Positions 7,758-16,055 of a DNA stretch of 64,000 nucleotides are shown here, in pieces. The stretch spans positions 10,106,001 through 10,170,000 of the forward strand of contig NC_015957.1 of NCBI RefSeq assembly GCF_000147815.2. Reading direction: 5' to 3'. Under the pieces are notes generated by a model. It was not told the DNA's origin. It worked only from the letters and a program-made list of their open reading frames with translations, and did not search any database. Positions within the stretch are counted from its first letter, which is position 1. Every line of letters starts with the position of its first letter. The DNA comes from Streptomyces violaceusniger Tu 4113 (GTDB taxonomy: Bacteria > Actinomycetota > Actinomycetes > Streptomycetales > Streptomycetaceae). The position numbers and the translations under genes were made by a program.

Positions 7758-9037
7758 GCCCCCGCATTCTCCATGGCGTCGGCCTCGCGCTGGATCTGGC
7801 CCAGCACGCTCGTCGGGTCGCCGCCCTTGGCCACGGTCGAGCCGATCTTCTGCTTGAACAGCTTGCTGACCTCCGCCCAGGAGGTCTTGTCGGCCGGGTA
7901 GAACTCGGCGCTCTCCAGCTCGTCGAGGAATCGCCACAGCCGCTTGTACTCACGGTCGCCGAGCATCGTCTGCTCGACGGCGGTGGTCACCGGCAGCAGG
8001 TCGTACTCGGTGACGAAGTCCAGCACGTTCTTCTCGGTGTAGACGAAGTCGAGGAACTTCCCGATCTGCGTGCGGTGGCCGTTCTGCTTGAAGGCCATCA
8101 GCCAGTCGGCGACGCCCATCGTCGACGGGGACTTGCCCCTGCGGCCGGGCAGGGGCGCGGTGCCGTAGCTGATGCCGTGGCCGGACGCCTGCTGCATCAG
8201 GGTCGGGTGGCCGTTGAGCATGCCGACCTCGCCGCGGGTGAAGGCGTCGAAGGCGTCCTGCCGGTTGGTGCGGGCCGGGGAGCCGGGGCCGGTGAGGTCC
8301 GCGCCGACCAGTTCGTCCCGCAGCCATTCGAAGGTCTCGATGTTCGCGGAGGAGTCGATGGTGTAGCTGCCGTTGGTGTCGGTGTAGCCGCCACCGCCGC
8401 TGAGCATCCACATCATGGTCTCGGCCTGGCACTCCTCGGGGCCGAGCGGCAGCGCGTAGGGGATCTTCACCCCGTCGGCCTTGAGCCGGACGGCCGCCTC
8501 CTTGAGCTCGTCCCAGCTCGTGGGGGCGGAGGATATACCGGCCTGGTCGAAGAGCTTCTTGTTGTAGAAGAGCAGCCGGGCGCTGGCCACGAACGGCACC
8601 CCGTACTGCACCCGCCGCACCTCGCCCGCATGGGCGATCGAGGTGATGAAACCGGCCTGGGTGGGGATGGCGAGCATCTCGTCGGCGCGGTAGAGCTTGC
8701 CCTGCGCGGCGTAGTCGGCGTACGCGCCGATCTGCGCGATATCCGGGGCCTGACCGTTCTTGACCATCTCGGCAACGCGCCGGTCCACTTCGGTCCAGCT
8801 ATAGACCTTGACCTCGACCTTGATGCCGCTGTTCTTGGCCTCGAAGGCCCGGGCCAGCTTGTTCCAGTACTTCTGGGAGCCGTTGGCGGTGCTGTCGCCG
8901 TAGTCGGCCGCGACCACCTTCAGCGTGGCGTCACCGTCCGAGCCGGAGCTGTCGCTGCCACAGGCCGTGAGCCCGGGTGTCGTCGTCACCGCCGCGACAC
9001 CCGCCGTCGTCAAACCCAAGAACCGTCGCCGCTGCAC
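7754..9037 (-). CDS. Sugar ABC transporter substrate-binding lipoprotein
   Basis: Extracellular solute-binding protein (SBP_bac_1 type) of 427 residues. The N-terminus has a Tat-like twin-arginine stretch (QRRRFLG), a hydrophobic segment and the lipobox LTAC, so it is probably a membrane-anchored lipoprotein. The rest is the usual two-lobe binding fold: PDIAQIGAY, ARLLFYNKKLFDQAG, GEVGMLNGHPTLM. No permease or ATPase genes are adjacent, so it may use a general transporter. It is divergent from nagK–nagA, and DasR-like sites lie between them, which suggests an amino-sugar or chitooligosaccharide ligand (inferred). GTG start at 9037 after AGGGTGG. Confidence 0.9.
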   Translation of the reverse strand: MQRRRFLGLTTAGVAAVTTTPGLTACGSDSSGSDGDATLKVVAADYGDSTANGSQKYWNKLARAFEAKNSGIKVEVKVYSWTEVDRRVAEMVKNGQAPDIAQIGAYADYAAQGKLYRADEMLAIPTQAGFITSIAHAGEVRRVQYGVPFVASARLLFYNKKLFDQAGISSAPTSWDELKEAAVRLKADGVKIPYALPLGPEECQAETMMWMLSGGGGYTDTNGSYTIDSSANIETFEWLRDELVGADLTGPGSPARTNRQDAFDAFTRGEVGMLNGHPTLMQQASGHGISYGTAPLPGRRGKSPSTMGVADWLMAFKQNGHRTQIGKFLDFVYTEKNVLDFVTEYDLLPVTTAVEQTMLGDREYKRLWRFLDELESAEFYPADKTSWAEVSKLFKQKIGSTVAKGGDPTSVLGQIQREADAMENAGA

Positions 9038-9120
9038 CGCTGTTTTCCCACCCTATGGCTTGTTTCATCCTCCAGGGTCCTCCCCCGAGGTCGAGCGAGT
9101 CTGCCTTGCAAACCTCCACA

Positions 9121-9132
9121 AGGTCTACACCA
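9121..9132. promoter_or_regulatory. DasR-responsive-element-like site 1
   Basis: AGGTCTACACCA matches the dre core TGGTCTAGACCA at ten of twelve positions. It lies 84 bases upstream of the sugar-binding lipoprotein start, on the lipoprotein side of the divergent region. A perfect 6-bp inverted repeat (9138–9143 with 9147–9152) sits just beside it. Confidence 0.45.
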
Positions 9133-9285
9133 TGGGCATATCGCTTCGATATCGGAAGCTCCCTTGCCCAGGTGAGCAGGCTGTTACACGCCAAAGTGCG
9201 ATGTGTCACCCACTCACAAACGGAAGGTCAGGTTCATACCAACTCCCTTACCGGCAACGGCGTGATCTCCTGACGAGAAGCGGCG

Positions 9286-9301
9286 AGTGGACTAGACCTC
9301 T
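9286..9301. promoter_or_regulatory. DasR-responsive-element-like site 2 (nagK promoter side)
   Basis: AGTGGACTAGACCTCT closely resembles the 16-bp dre palindrome A(C/G)TGGTCTAGACCA(C/G)T, differing at two positions, one in each half. It sits just before nagK. DasR is the GntR-family GlcNAc regulator of streptomycetes, and nagK/nagA are known members of its regulon. Confidence 0.7.
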
Positions 9302-9321
9302 TATGGTGGATCGCGCGAGAC

Positions 9322-9337
9322 TGTTCCATGTGAAACA
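9322..9337. promoter_or_regulatory. parS-like palindrome
   Basis: TGTTCCATGTGAAACA matches the ParB site TGTTTCACGTGAAACA at 14 of 16 positions. It overlaps the predicted GTG start of nagK, so part of the match could be coding constraint. It may be a degenerate ParB-binding site. Confidence 0.4.
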
Positions 9338-10262
9338 CGTCATCGCCCTGGATGTGGGCGGCACCGGTATGAAGGCCGCCCTGATCGGGGCGGACACCAC
9401 ACTCCTCCATGAGGCCAGGAGGCCCACCGAGCGGGAGCGCGGACCCGAGGCGGTCGTCGCCGCGATCCTCGACTTCGCCGCCGAGCTGCGCGAGATCGGC
9501 GAGCGGCGGTTCGGCGGACCCCCGGTGGCCGCGGGGGTCGGCGTGCCCGGGGTTCTGGACGAGGACCGCGGGGTGGCCGTCTTCGCCGCCAACCTCGGCT
9601 GGAGCGACGTCCCGCTGCGCGCGCTGCTCACCGAGCGGCTGGGCGGGATCCCGGTCGCGCTCGGGCACGACGTCCGGATGGGCGGGCTGGCCGAGGGGCG
9701 GATAGGAGCGGGCGAGGGCGCGCGGCGCTTCCTGTTCGTCTCCGTGGGCACCGGGATCGCGGGCGCCATCGGCATCGACGGGCGGATCGACCCCGGAGCG
9801 CACGGTTCCTCCGGCGAGATCGGCCATATCGTCGTCCGGCCGGGCGGCCCCGCCTGCGGCTGCGGTCAGTCCGGCTGCCTGGAGACGCTCGCCTCGGCGG
9901 CGGCGGTGGGCCGCGCCTGGGCCGGTGCGAGCGGCGATCCGACGGCCGACGCCGCCGACTGCGCCAAGGCCGTCCGGTCCGGCGATCCGAGGGCCGTGGC
10001 CGTATGGGGGGAGATGGTGGGCGCGCTCGCCGACGGTCTGGTGACCGGCCTCACCCTGCTGGACCCCGGCGTGCTGATCGTCGGCGGTGGGCTGGCCGAG
10101 GCCGGGGAGACCCTGTTCGCGCCGCTGCGCACCGCGATCGAGGAGCGGCTCACCTTCCAGCAGCTTCCCCGTATCGTCCCGGCGGCCCTCGGGGACACCG
10201 CCGGCTGCCTGGGCGCGGGTCTGCTCGCCTGGGATCGACTCTCCACGGAGGTAACCGCCTGA
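9330..10262 (+). CDS. nagK: ROK-family sugar kinase, probable N-acetylglucosamine kinase
   Basis: ATP-dependent ROK kinase of about 310 residues, taken to phosphorylate GlcNAc to GlcNAc-6-phosphate. It shows the N-terminal phosphate loop ALDVGGTGMKAAL, the catalytic region VALGHDVRMGG, SVGTGI, SSGEIGHI, and the ROK zinc cluster CGCGQSGCLE near residue 175. GTG at 9330 is chosen because the product then starts directly before the first strand (KHVIALDVGG); ATG at 9303 is possible, and neither has a good ribosome site. Its stop overlaps the nagA start (TGATG), so the two are coupled. Function is supported by the nagA neighbour and the dre-like sites upstream. Confidence 0.9.
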   Translation: MKHVIALDVGGTGMKAALIGADTTLLHEARRPTERERGPEAVVAAILDFAAELREIGERRFGGPPVAAGVGVPGVLDEDRGVAVFAANLGWSDVPLRALLTERLGGIPVALGHDVRMGGLAEGRIGAGEGARRFLFVSVGTGIAGAIGIDGRIDPGAHGSSGEIGHIVVRPGGPACGCGQSGCLETLASAAAVGRAWAGASGDPTADAADCAKAVRSGDPRAVAVWGEMVGALADGLVTGLTLLDPGVLIVGGGLAEAGETLFAPLRTAIEERLTFQQLPRIVPAALGDTAGCLGAGLLAWDRLSTEVTA

Positions 10263-11446
10263 TGGTCCAGCGAACGGTTCTCACAGGCGCCCGGGTGGTC
10301 CTGCCGGGAGGCGTGGTCGACAACGGGCGGGTGACGGTCGAGGGCACGCGCATCACCACGACCGGGCCGGCGGCGGATACCGCGTCCGGCCACAGCGAGG
10401 AGGCAGTGGAGGCGCTCGACCTGCCGGGCCGCTGGATCGTCCCCGGCTTCGTGGACCTGCATGTGCACGGCGGCGGCGGTGCCTCGTTCTCGGCGGGCAC
10501 CCCCGAGGAGTCGCTGACCGCCATCCGTACGCACCGGCTGCACGGCACCACCACGATGCTCGCCTCCACCGTCACCGGCGATCTGGACGACCTCGCCCGG
10601 CAGGCCGCCGTCCTCTCGGAGCTGGTGGAGCAGGGCGAGTTGGCGGGCATCCACTTCGAAGGGCCGTTCATCTCCCCCCACCGCTGCGGCGCCCACCAGC
10701 CATCGCTGCTGCGCGCGCCCGATCCGGCGGATGTGCGCAAGCTGGTGGACGCGGCGCGCGGCACCGCGCGGATGATGACCCTGGCCCCCGAACTGCCGGG
10801 CGGGCTGGAGTCCGTACGGCTGCTGGCCGACAGCGGAGTGCTCGCGGCCGTCGGCCACACCGACTCGACGTACGAGGCGACACGGGAGGCCGTCGAGGCG
10901 GGCGCGACCGTGGCGACCCACCTGTTCAACGCGATGCCCTCGCTGCTGCACCGCGCCCCCGGCCCGATCGCCGCGCTGCTGGAGGACGAGCGGGTCACCA
11001 TCGAGCTGATCAACGACGGCACCCATCTGCACCCCGCCATGCTGGAGCTGGCGTTCCACCGGGCGGGCGCGGACCGGGTCGCCTTCATCACCGACGCGAT
11101 GGGCGCGGCGGGCATGAACGACGGGCGCTATCCGCTCGGCCCCATGGAGGTCGAGGTCAAGGACGGCGTCGCGCGGATCAGCGACGGGCCGACGGCAGGC
11201 TCCATCGCGGGCTCCACCCTCACCTTGGACCGGGCCTTCCAGCGGGCCGTCACCATCGACGGGCTCAGCGTCGAGCAGACCGTAAGGGCGCTGTCCGCGA
11301 CCCCAGCCCGGTTGCTGGGCATCGCCGACCGGGTGGGCTCGCTCGAGGTGGGCAAGGACGCGGATCTCGTCGTGCTCGACGACGACTTCCGGCTGCGGGG
11401 CGTGATGCGCCGGGGCAGTTGGGTGGTCCACCCCGAAATGAGCTGA
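10262..11446 (+). CDS. nagA: N-acetylglucosamine-6-phosphate deacetylase
   Basis: Amidohydrolase of 394 residues that deacetylates GlcNAc-6-phosphate to glucosamine-6-phosphate, linking chitin and peptidoglycan sugar use to central metabolism and generating the DasR effector pool. Motifs in order: GFVDLHVHGGGG (first metal site), HFEGPFIS (metal-binding glutamate), GHTDSTYE, THLFNAM, DGTHLHP and FITDAMGAAG (catalytic aspartate). ATG at 10262 overlaps the nagK stop. A normal-length family member with no visible lesions. Confidence 0.95.
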   Translation: MVQRTVLTGARVVLPGGVVDNGRVTVEGTRITTTGPAADTASGHSEEAVEALDLPGRWIVPGFVDLHVHGGGGASFSAGTPEESLTAIRTHRLHGTTTMLASTVTGDLDDLARQAAVLSELVEQGELAGIHFEGPFISPHRCGAHQPSLLRAPDPADVRKLVDAARGTARMMTLAPELPGGLESVRLLADSGVLAAVGHTDSTYEATREAVEAGATVATHLFNAMPSLLHRAPGPIAALLEDERVTIELINDGTHLHPAMLELAFHRAGADRVAFITDAMGAAGMNDGRYPLGPMEVEVKDGVARISDGPTAGSIAGSTLTLDRAFQRAVTIDGLSVEQTVRALSATPARLLGIADRVGSLEVGKDADLVVLDDDFRLRGVMRRGSWVVHPEMS

Positions 11447-11676
11447 AGTGCCCTGATTTCAGGCGGCGATGACGGTGTCCTGAACGACACGGAGGTCTGT
11501 GCCGAAGCCACTCGTTTTGACATGATCGCTCGGGCACGGGCTCAGGTACGGGCACGGGCATTGGTACGGGCCGGGCATTGGTACGGACTCGGGCCCAGCC
11601 ACGCACGGCTCGGCACACAGCCGCGTTCAGCACAGGAATCTCCGTCCGGCGGGGGGACGGGAGAGGGGATGCCAGG

Positions 11677-12639
11677 GTGATCCTCACGGTCACGCTCAAC
11701 GCCGCCCTCGACATCACCTACCGGGTGCCGGAACTGCGCCCGCACACCACCCACCGCGTCACCGAGGTCACCGAACGGCCCGGCGGCAAGGGTCTCAACG
11801 TGGCCCGGGTACTGGCCGCGCTGGGCCACGACACCGTCGTCACCGGCTTCGTCGGCGGGGTCACCGGCACGGTGCTGCGGCAACTGCTCGGTGGAATCGC
11901 CGTGCCCCGCACCGGCCCCAAGGCACCGCACGGAACGATCACCGACGCACTGGTCCCGATCGCCGGGACCACCCGGCGCACCATCGGCGTCGTGGACGCC
12001 ACCACGGGCGACACCACCCAGCTCAACGAGCCCGGCCCGATCGTCACCACCCCCGAGTGGTCCACCTTCATGGACGCCTACGGCCGGCTGCTGCGCGAGG
12101 CGTCGGCGGTCGCGCTGTGCGGCAGCCTGCCACCCGGGGTCCCCGTCGGGACGTACGCCCAGCTCATCCGGGAGGCGCATGCGGCGGGCGTGCCCACCTT
12201 GCTGGACACCAGCGGCGAACCGCTGCGCCGGGGCATCGCCGCCCGCCCCCATCTCGTCAAGCCCAACATCGACGAGCTCGCCGGGCTCACCGGATCCACC
12301 GACCCGCTGCGCGCCGCGCGCGACGCCCGGCGGCGCGGGGCGCGCGCGGTGGCCGCCTCGCTCGGCCCCCACGGCATGCTCGCGGTCACCGCCCATGGCG
12401 CCTGGCGCGCCGCCCCGCCGCGCCGACTGGCGGGCAATCCGACCGGGGCCGGGGACGCGGCGGTCGCGGGGCTGCTGTCCGGGCTGGTCGAGGAGGCACC
12501 GTGGCCGGACCGGCTCGCCCGCGCGGTGGCCCTGTCGGCGGCGGCCGTACGGGCCCCGGTGGCGGGCGAGTTCGACCGGGCGGTCTACGACGAGGTGCTG
12601 GCGGGCGTCGAGGTGACGGAGCACCCGGCGGCGGCGTAA
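11677..12639 (+). CDS. PfkB-family sugar kinase (1-phosphofructokinase/tagatose-6-phosphate kinase type)
   Basis: Kinase of 320 residues with the PfkB/ribokinase fold. It starts ILTVTLNAALDITYRV, has the sugar-binding RPGGKGLNVARVLAALGH signature, the CGSLPPGVP segment, and the anion-hole and catalytic-base motif NPTGAGDAAVAGLL near residue 260. These are hallmarks of the FruK/LacC subgroup that phosphorylates hexose phosphates. GTG at 11677 follows GAGAGGGG. It lies 230 bases after nagA on the same strand; the gap contains partly repeated GGCATTGGTACGG units and may hold a separate promoter. A role in amino-sugar catabolism is likely from position, but the exact substrate cannot be read from sequence. 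Confidence 0.88.
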   Translation: MILTVTLNAALDITYRVPELRPHTTHRVTEVTERPGGKGLNVARVLAALGHDTVVTGFVGGVTGTVLRQLLGGIAVPRTGPKAPHGTITDALVPIAGTTRRTIGVVDATTGDTTQLNEPGPIVTTPEWSTFMDAYGRLLREASAVALCGSLPPGVPVGTYAQLIREAHAAGVPTLLDTSGEPLRRGIAARPHLVKPNIDELAGLTGSTDPLRAARDARRRGARAVAASLGPHGMLAVTAHGAWRAAPPRRLAGNPTGAGDAAVAGLLSGLVEEAPWPDRLARAVALSAAAVRAPVAGEFDRAVYDEVLAGVEVTEHPAAA

Positions 12640-12706
12640 GGCCGATGGCGGGGCGAGGCCGCCACGAGCACCGCCCGCACGTTCAGAAGCCCCGCACCCT
12701 CTTGGG

Positions 12707-12771
12707 GCCCCGGCGGTCTCTCCGGGACCCCGGCGGTCTCTCCGGGGCCCCGGCGGTCTCTCCGGGACCCC
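12707..12771. repeat. 20-bp tandem repeat, about three copies
   Basis: The motif CGGCGGTCTCTCCGGG recurs with a 20-base period at 12711, 12731 and 12751, with single-base differences. It lies between the convergent kinase gene and the carbohydrate-binding protein gene. Confidence 0.8.
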
Positions 12772-12793
12772 GACCCTTGGCTGTCGCCTCGGC

Positions 12794-13768
12794 CTAGCCC
12801 TTCGCCTTGGCCAGCCGCATCTGGTCGATGTTGGCGTTGCACTTGTCGCCGTTCTCACACGACACGGTGATCGTGTTGGTGCCCTTGCTGAGCTGGACGA
12901 TCGACCAGGTCTCCGTCCAGCCCTTCTCGAAGTCACCCTTCGGCGCGCCCGCGAAGTTCTTCATGTTGAGCGGCCGCGCCTCCTTCTTGCCGTTGATCGT
13001 CAGCGACATGCTCTGGTCCTCGCCGGGCACGCCGTACGTGACGTACAGCCGGTACGACTTCGCCTTGTCCACGTCCAGGCTCCAGGTCGCGGACGCCCCC
13101 GGGGCATTGACGCCGACGTAGGAGCCGCCGTCGGCCTTGGCGCCCTGGATGGCGCTCGCGGGGGCCGCGCCGCCGGTCAGCCGCATCTTGGCGGCGTCCT
13201 CGGTGGGCAGATTCGCGTCCGGGGCATTGGAGGGCCCGGAGGACTCGCCGGGCCCGACGCTGGAGCCCGCCGTGGGCTGGTTCGTCGGATCGGCCTGGCC
13301 GTCCTTCTTGTCGTCACCGTTGGTGATCATGGCGACGCCGATGCCCACGATGACCACCGCGACCACGGCGATCGCGCCGATCAGCAGCCCCCTGTTGTTG
13401 GGGCCCCGGCCGCCTCCCCCATGGCCGCCACCGGGCTGGCCGGATGCCCCGCCGGGCAGCGTCTCGGGGGCGGCGTAGTGGGCGTTCTGCCGACCGTAGC
13501 CGCCCTGCTGCTGGCCGTATCCCTGCGGCGGCTGGTTCGGGATCTGCTGGCCGTAGTTGCGCTCGCCCACCGCACGGACCTGGTTGTAGGAGGTGCGGGG
13601 AACCCCTGGCTGAGCCGGACCTGGGTAGCCGTAGCCACCGGTGCGGGGGGCGGCACCCGGCTGGCCCGACTGACCGCCCTGGTCCCCCTGGTCGCCTTCC
13701 GAGCGGTACAGGTAGGCGAACGGGTCGTCGTTCTCCGGTGTGCCCGAGCCGTTGTTGCCGGCCGTCAT
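12794..13768 (-). CDS. Membrane-anchored protein with a C-terminal carbohydrate-binding module (CBM35-like)
   Basis: Protein of 324 residues. Residues 1–125 are low-complexity, rich in Gly, Gln, Pro and Tyr (YGQQQGGYG) and probably cytoplasmic and disordered. A single membrane helix follows (about 127–148, GLLIGAIAVVAVVIVGIG), then a Pro/Ser/Gly linker, then a beta-rich domain (about 195–324) with AKSYRLYVTYGVPGEDQSMSLTINGK and GTNTITVSCENGDKCNANIDQMRL, typical of CBM6/CBM35 folds. It is probably a surface-exposed sugar-binding protein. ATG at 13768 follows AGGGGAG. It sits next to cdgB and the amino-sugar genes. The ligand is not predictable. Confidence 0.82.
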   Translation of the reverse strand: MTAGNNGSGTPENDDPFAYLYRSEGDQGDQGGQSGQPGAAPRTGGYGYPGPAQPGVPRTSYNQVRAVGERNYGQQIPNQPPQGYGQQQGGYGRQNAHYAAPETLPGGASGQPGGGHGGGGRGPNNRGLLIGAIAVVAVVIVGIGVAMITNGDDKKDGQADPTNQPTAGSSVGPGESSGPSNAPDANLPTEDAAKMRLTGGAAPASAIQGAKADGGSYVGVNAPGASATWSLDVDKAKSYRLYVTYGVPGEDQSMSLTINGKKEARPLNMKNFAGAPKGDFEKGWTETWSIVQLSKGTNTITVSCENGDKCNANIDQMRLAKAKG

Positions 13769-14019
13769 CCCTCGTCACTCCCCTATGCATATGGCCATCG
13801 GCGCAGGATCAGAACGCGCCACGACAGCTCATATCAGGGTCGAGAGGGCCTCAACAGGGCGTGTGCTGTCCGGATGGCCAATATTCACGATCGGTTCACT
13901 GTCGGCGGCAGGGCCGCATCGGCGCAGCCTACCGCGACCGACCGCTCCCACACCTCATTCGGCCGGTCGGTGCACCCCTCCTACCCTCCGACATATCTCA
14001 CAACCGCCCACCGGCACAT

Positions 14020-15708
14020 CTACCCGGCCCGGCGGCGCTCCTTGGAGCGGGACCGCTTCTCGATATACATCCGCTGGTCAGCGGAGTGCAGCACCTCTTC
14101 GGCCGACATTCCGCAGCCCGCCCAGCCGATGCCGAAGCTGGCACCCACCCGGACGGCCCGGCCGTCGACCCGGATGGGCGGGGTGATCGCGTTGCGCAGC
14201 CGCACCGCCAGGTCCTGGGCGTCGGCCCGGCCGAGGCCGTCGGCGAGGACGACGAACTCGTCGCCGCCGAGGCGGGCGACCGTGTCCCCTTCGCGCACGC
14301 CATTGGTCAGCCGACGGGCGACCTCGATCAGCACGGCGTCGCCCGCGTGGTGCCCGAAGCGGTCGTTGATGGACTTGAAGCCGTCGAGGTCGCAGAAGAG
14401 CACCGCGAGCCCCTTATGGCCGTCATCGGCGTTGGAGTCCTCGTTGGGCGGGATGGTGTGCACATGGCCGTCGAACGGGACGCTCTCGGCGGGGGGCGGG
14501 GTGCCGAAGCACTCGAAGTCGTCGAAGCCGTGCAGATGTCCCGCCGCGTCGACATAGACCCCGCCGGCGCCCGCGCCGTCGGGCGAGACGGCCTCGTCGT
14601 CGTAGCCCCCGCCCGGCCGGGGCGGGGTGGCGCACAGCCGGGCGGCGAGCCGGGCACGCAGCTCGGCGCTGTTGGGCAGGCCGGTCAGCGAGTCATGGCT
14701 GGCGCGGTGGGCGAGCTGCAGCTCATGGCGCTTGCGCTCCTCGATGTCCTCGACATGGGTGAGCAGGAAGCGCGGGCCGTCGGCGGCGTCGGCCACCACC
14801 GAGTTGCGCAGCGAGACCCAGACGTACGAACCGTCGCGGCGGGCCAGGCGCAGCTCGGCGCGGCCGCCCTCGGCGGAGGTGCGCAGCAGGGTGCCGATGT
14901 CCTCGGGGTGGACGAGGTCGGAGAAGGAGAAGCGGCGCATCGCGGAGGCGGGACGGCCCAGCAGCCGGCACAGGGCGTCGTTGGTGCGCAGCAGCCGGCC
15001 GTGCTGATCGCCGCCCATCTCGGCGATGGCCATACCGCTGGGCGCGTACTCGAACGCCTGCCGGAAGGACTCCTCGCTGGCGCGCAGCGCCTGCTGCTCG
15101 CGCTCCAGGCGCAGCAGGGCGCGCTGCATATTGCCGCGCAGCCGGGCGTTGCCGATCGCGACGGCGGCGTGGAAGGCGTACATCTGGAGGGCCTCGCGGC
15201 CCCAGGCGCCGGGGCGGCGGCCGTTGCGCGGTTTGTCGACGGAGATGACGCCGATGAGCTCGCCGCCGGAGCCGCCCGCCGCGAAGAGCGGGGCGAACAG
15301 GCGGTCCATGGGGTGCCATTCGTCGGGAAAGCGGGGCGCGGGGCCGGGGGTGTGCCACTGCGGGACGTCGTCGTCGTCGAGGACCCAGCCCTCGCTGTAC
15401 GGGATGAAGCGCAGATCGCCCCAGCGGTCGCCCATGGACAGCCGACGCTCCCAGGAGCAGCGGGAGCCGACCCGCCCGGCCATCAGCGCCTCGGCCCCGG
15501 CGCTGCCGCCGACGGCGGCGACGACGAGGTCTCCGTCGGGGCGGACGAGGTTGACGGCCGACAGCTCGAACCCGAGTCCGGCGATGACGCCGTCGGCGAC
15601 GGCCTGAAGCGTGTCGGCGAGGTTGCGGGCGGTGTTCAGATCGGCGACTACCTGGTGTAGCTGCCGCAGTGTCGCAAGGCGGATATACGGCTCCGACTCG
15701 GTCTCCAT
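14020..15708 (-). CDS. cdgB: Diguanylate cyclase CdgB (GAF–PAS–GGDEF)
   Basis: Makes cyclic di-GMP, which drives BldD dimerisation and keeps streptomycetes in vegetative growth. Domains: GAF (about residues 15–190), PAS/PAC (about 215–345, HPEDIGTLL), then GGDEF (about 350–562). The catalytic motif is intact (RLGGDEFVVLADG), and an RxxD inhibitory I-site (REGD) lies five residues before it. About 75 residues, rich in Gly and Pro, are inserted between SLTGLPNSAELRARLAARL and LFCDLDGFKSIND, inside the GGDEF domain. No transmembrane segment is seen. ATG at 15708 follows GGGGGAG; the frame stays open further upstream without a ribosome site. BldD- and Crp-like sites lie upstream. Confidence 0.92.
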   Translation of the reverse strand: METESEPYIRLATLRQLHQVVADLNTARNLADTLQAVADGVIAGLGFELSAVNLVRPDGDLVVAAVGGSAGAEALMAGRVGSRCSWERRLSMGDRWGDLRFIPYSEGWVLDDDDVPQWHTPGPAPRFPDEWHPMDRLFAPLFAAGGSGGELIGVISVDKPRNGRRPGAWGREALQMYAFHAAVAIGNARLRGNMQRALLRLEREQQALRASEESFRQAFEYAPSGMAIAEMGGDQHGRLLRTNDALCRLLGRPASAMRRFSFSDLVHPEDIGTLLRTSAEGGRAELRLARRDGSYVWVSLRNSVVADAADGPRFLLTHVEDIEERKRHELQLAHRASHDSLTGLPNSAELRARLAARLCATPPRPGGGYDDEAVSPDGAGAGGVYVDAAGHLHGFDDFECFGTPPPAESVPFDGHVHTIPPNEDSNADDGHKGLAVLFCDLDGFKSINDRFGHHAGDAVLIEVARRLTNGVREGDTVARLGGDEFVVLADGLGRADAQDLAVRLRNAITPPIRVDGRAVRVGASFGIGWAGCGMSAEEVLHSADQRMYIEKRSRSKERRRAG

Positions 15709-15799
15709 CGATCGCACTCCCCCGAGACCTCGACAGCAAACTCCTGGCGTCTTGTCGTCCGATTGCCACGGCCACTGAATCACAGCGAGCTGTTCACTC

Positions 15800-15814
15800 G
15801 GTACACAGGGTCAA
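15800..15814 (-). promoter_or_regulatory. BldD-box-like site upstream of cdgB
   Basis: On the minus strand TTGACCCTGTGTACC fits the BldD consensus NTNACNC(A/T)GNGTNAN at all defined positions but one. It lies about 92 bases upstream of the cdgB start. cdgB is a known BldD target in S. coelicolor. Confidence 0.55.
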
Positions 15815-15828
15815 CAATTACTGCCTGC

Positions 15829-15844
15829 TGTGACTCATGTCACA
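15829..15844. promoter_or_regulatory. Crp-type palindrome upstream of cdgB
   Basis: TGTGA–N6–TCACA is a perfect cyclic-AMP receptor protein consensus. It lies 121 bases upstream of cdgB and 15 bases beyond the BldD-like box. Streptomyces Crp recognises related GTG–N6–CAC sites. Confidence 0.5.
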
Positions 15845-16043
15845 GAGCGTGTTCACTTCTTTAACAGAGGAGGTGGGAGCGCTCCAATTTTTTGTGAACG
15901 CAAATTCCGGAACGGCAATACCTGGCCATGCAAGGCGGCCACCCGAACAGCCCGGGCACCCTACGGCCGGCGCCCGGCCTACGGCCGGCGACCTAAGCCC
16001 GCTGTGGTCCCCGGGCCCGATGCGGGGAGGGGGCGGGGGCGGT

Positions 16044-16049
16044 TAGCGT
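16044..16049 (+). promoter_or_regulatory. -10 element of a probable leaderless transcript
   Basis: TAGCGT ends exactly six bases before the GTG start at 16056, the same geometry as at otsA. No Shine–Dalgarno sequence is available. No good -35 is seen. Confidence 0.45.
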
Positions 16050-16055
16050 CGAAGG

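Larger units (their letters stand above)
15709..16055. other. Gene-free divergent region between cdgB and the flavin-reductase gene
   Basis: About 350 bases with no credible gene. The half next to cdgB is AT-rich and holds the BldD-like and Crp-like palindromes listed separately. The half next to the reductase holds a 13-bp direct repeat CCTACGGCCGGCG (15960–15972 and 15978–15990) and the reductase -10. Confidence 0.6.

Noticed and set aside
9303..9305. ATG as the nagK start
   Set aside because: It adds nine residues with no family similarity, lies only two bases after the DasR-like site and has no ribosome site; the GTG at 9330 was preferred, though not proven.
13444..15660. Plus-strand frame of 738 codons over cdgB and the carbohydrate-binding gene
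   Set aside because: It spans two convincing minus-strand genes and the gap between them, and has no domain signature.
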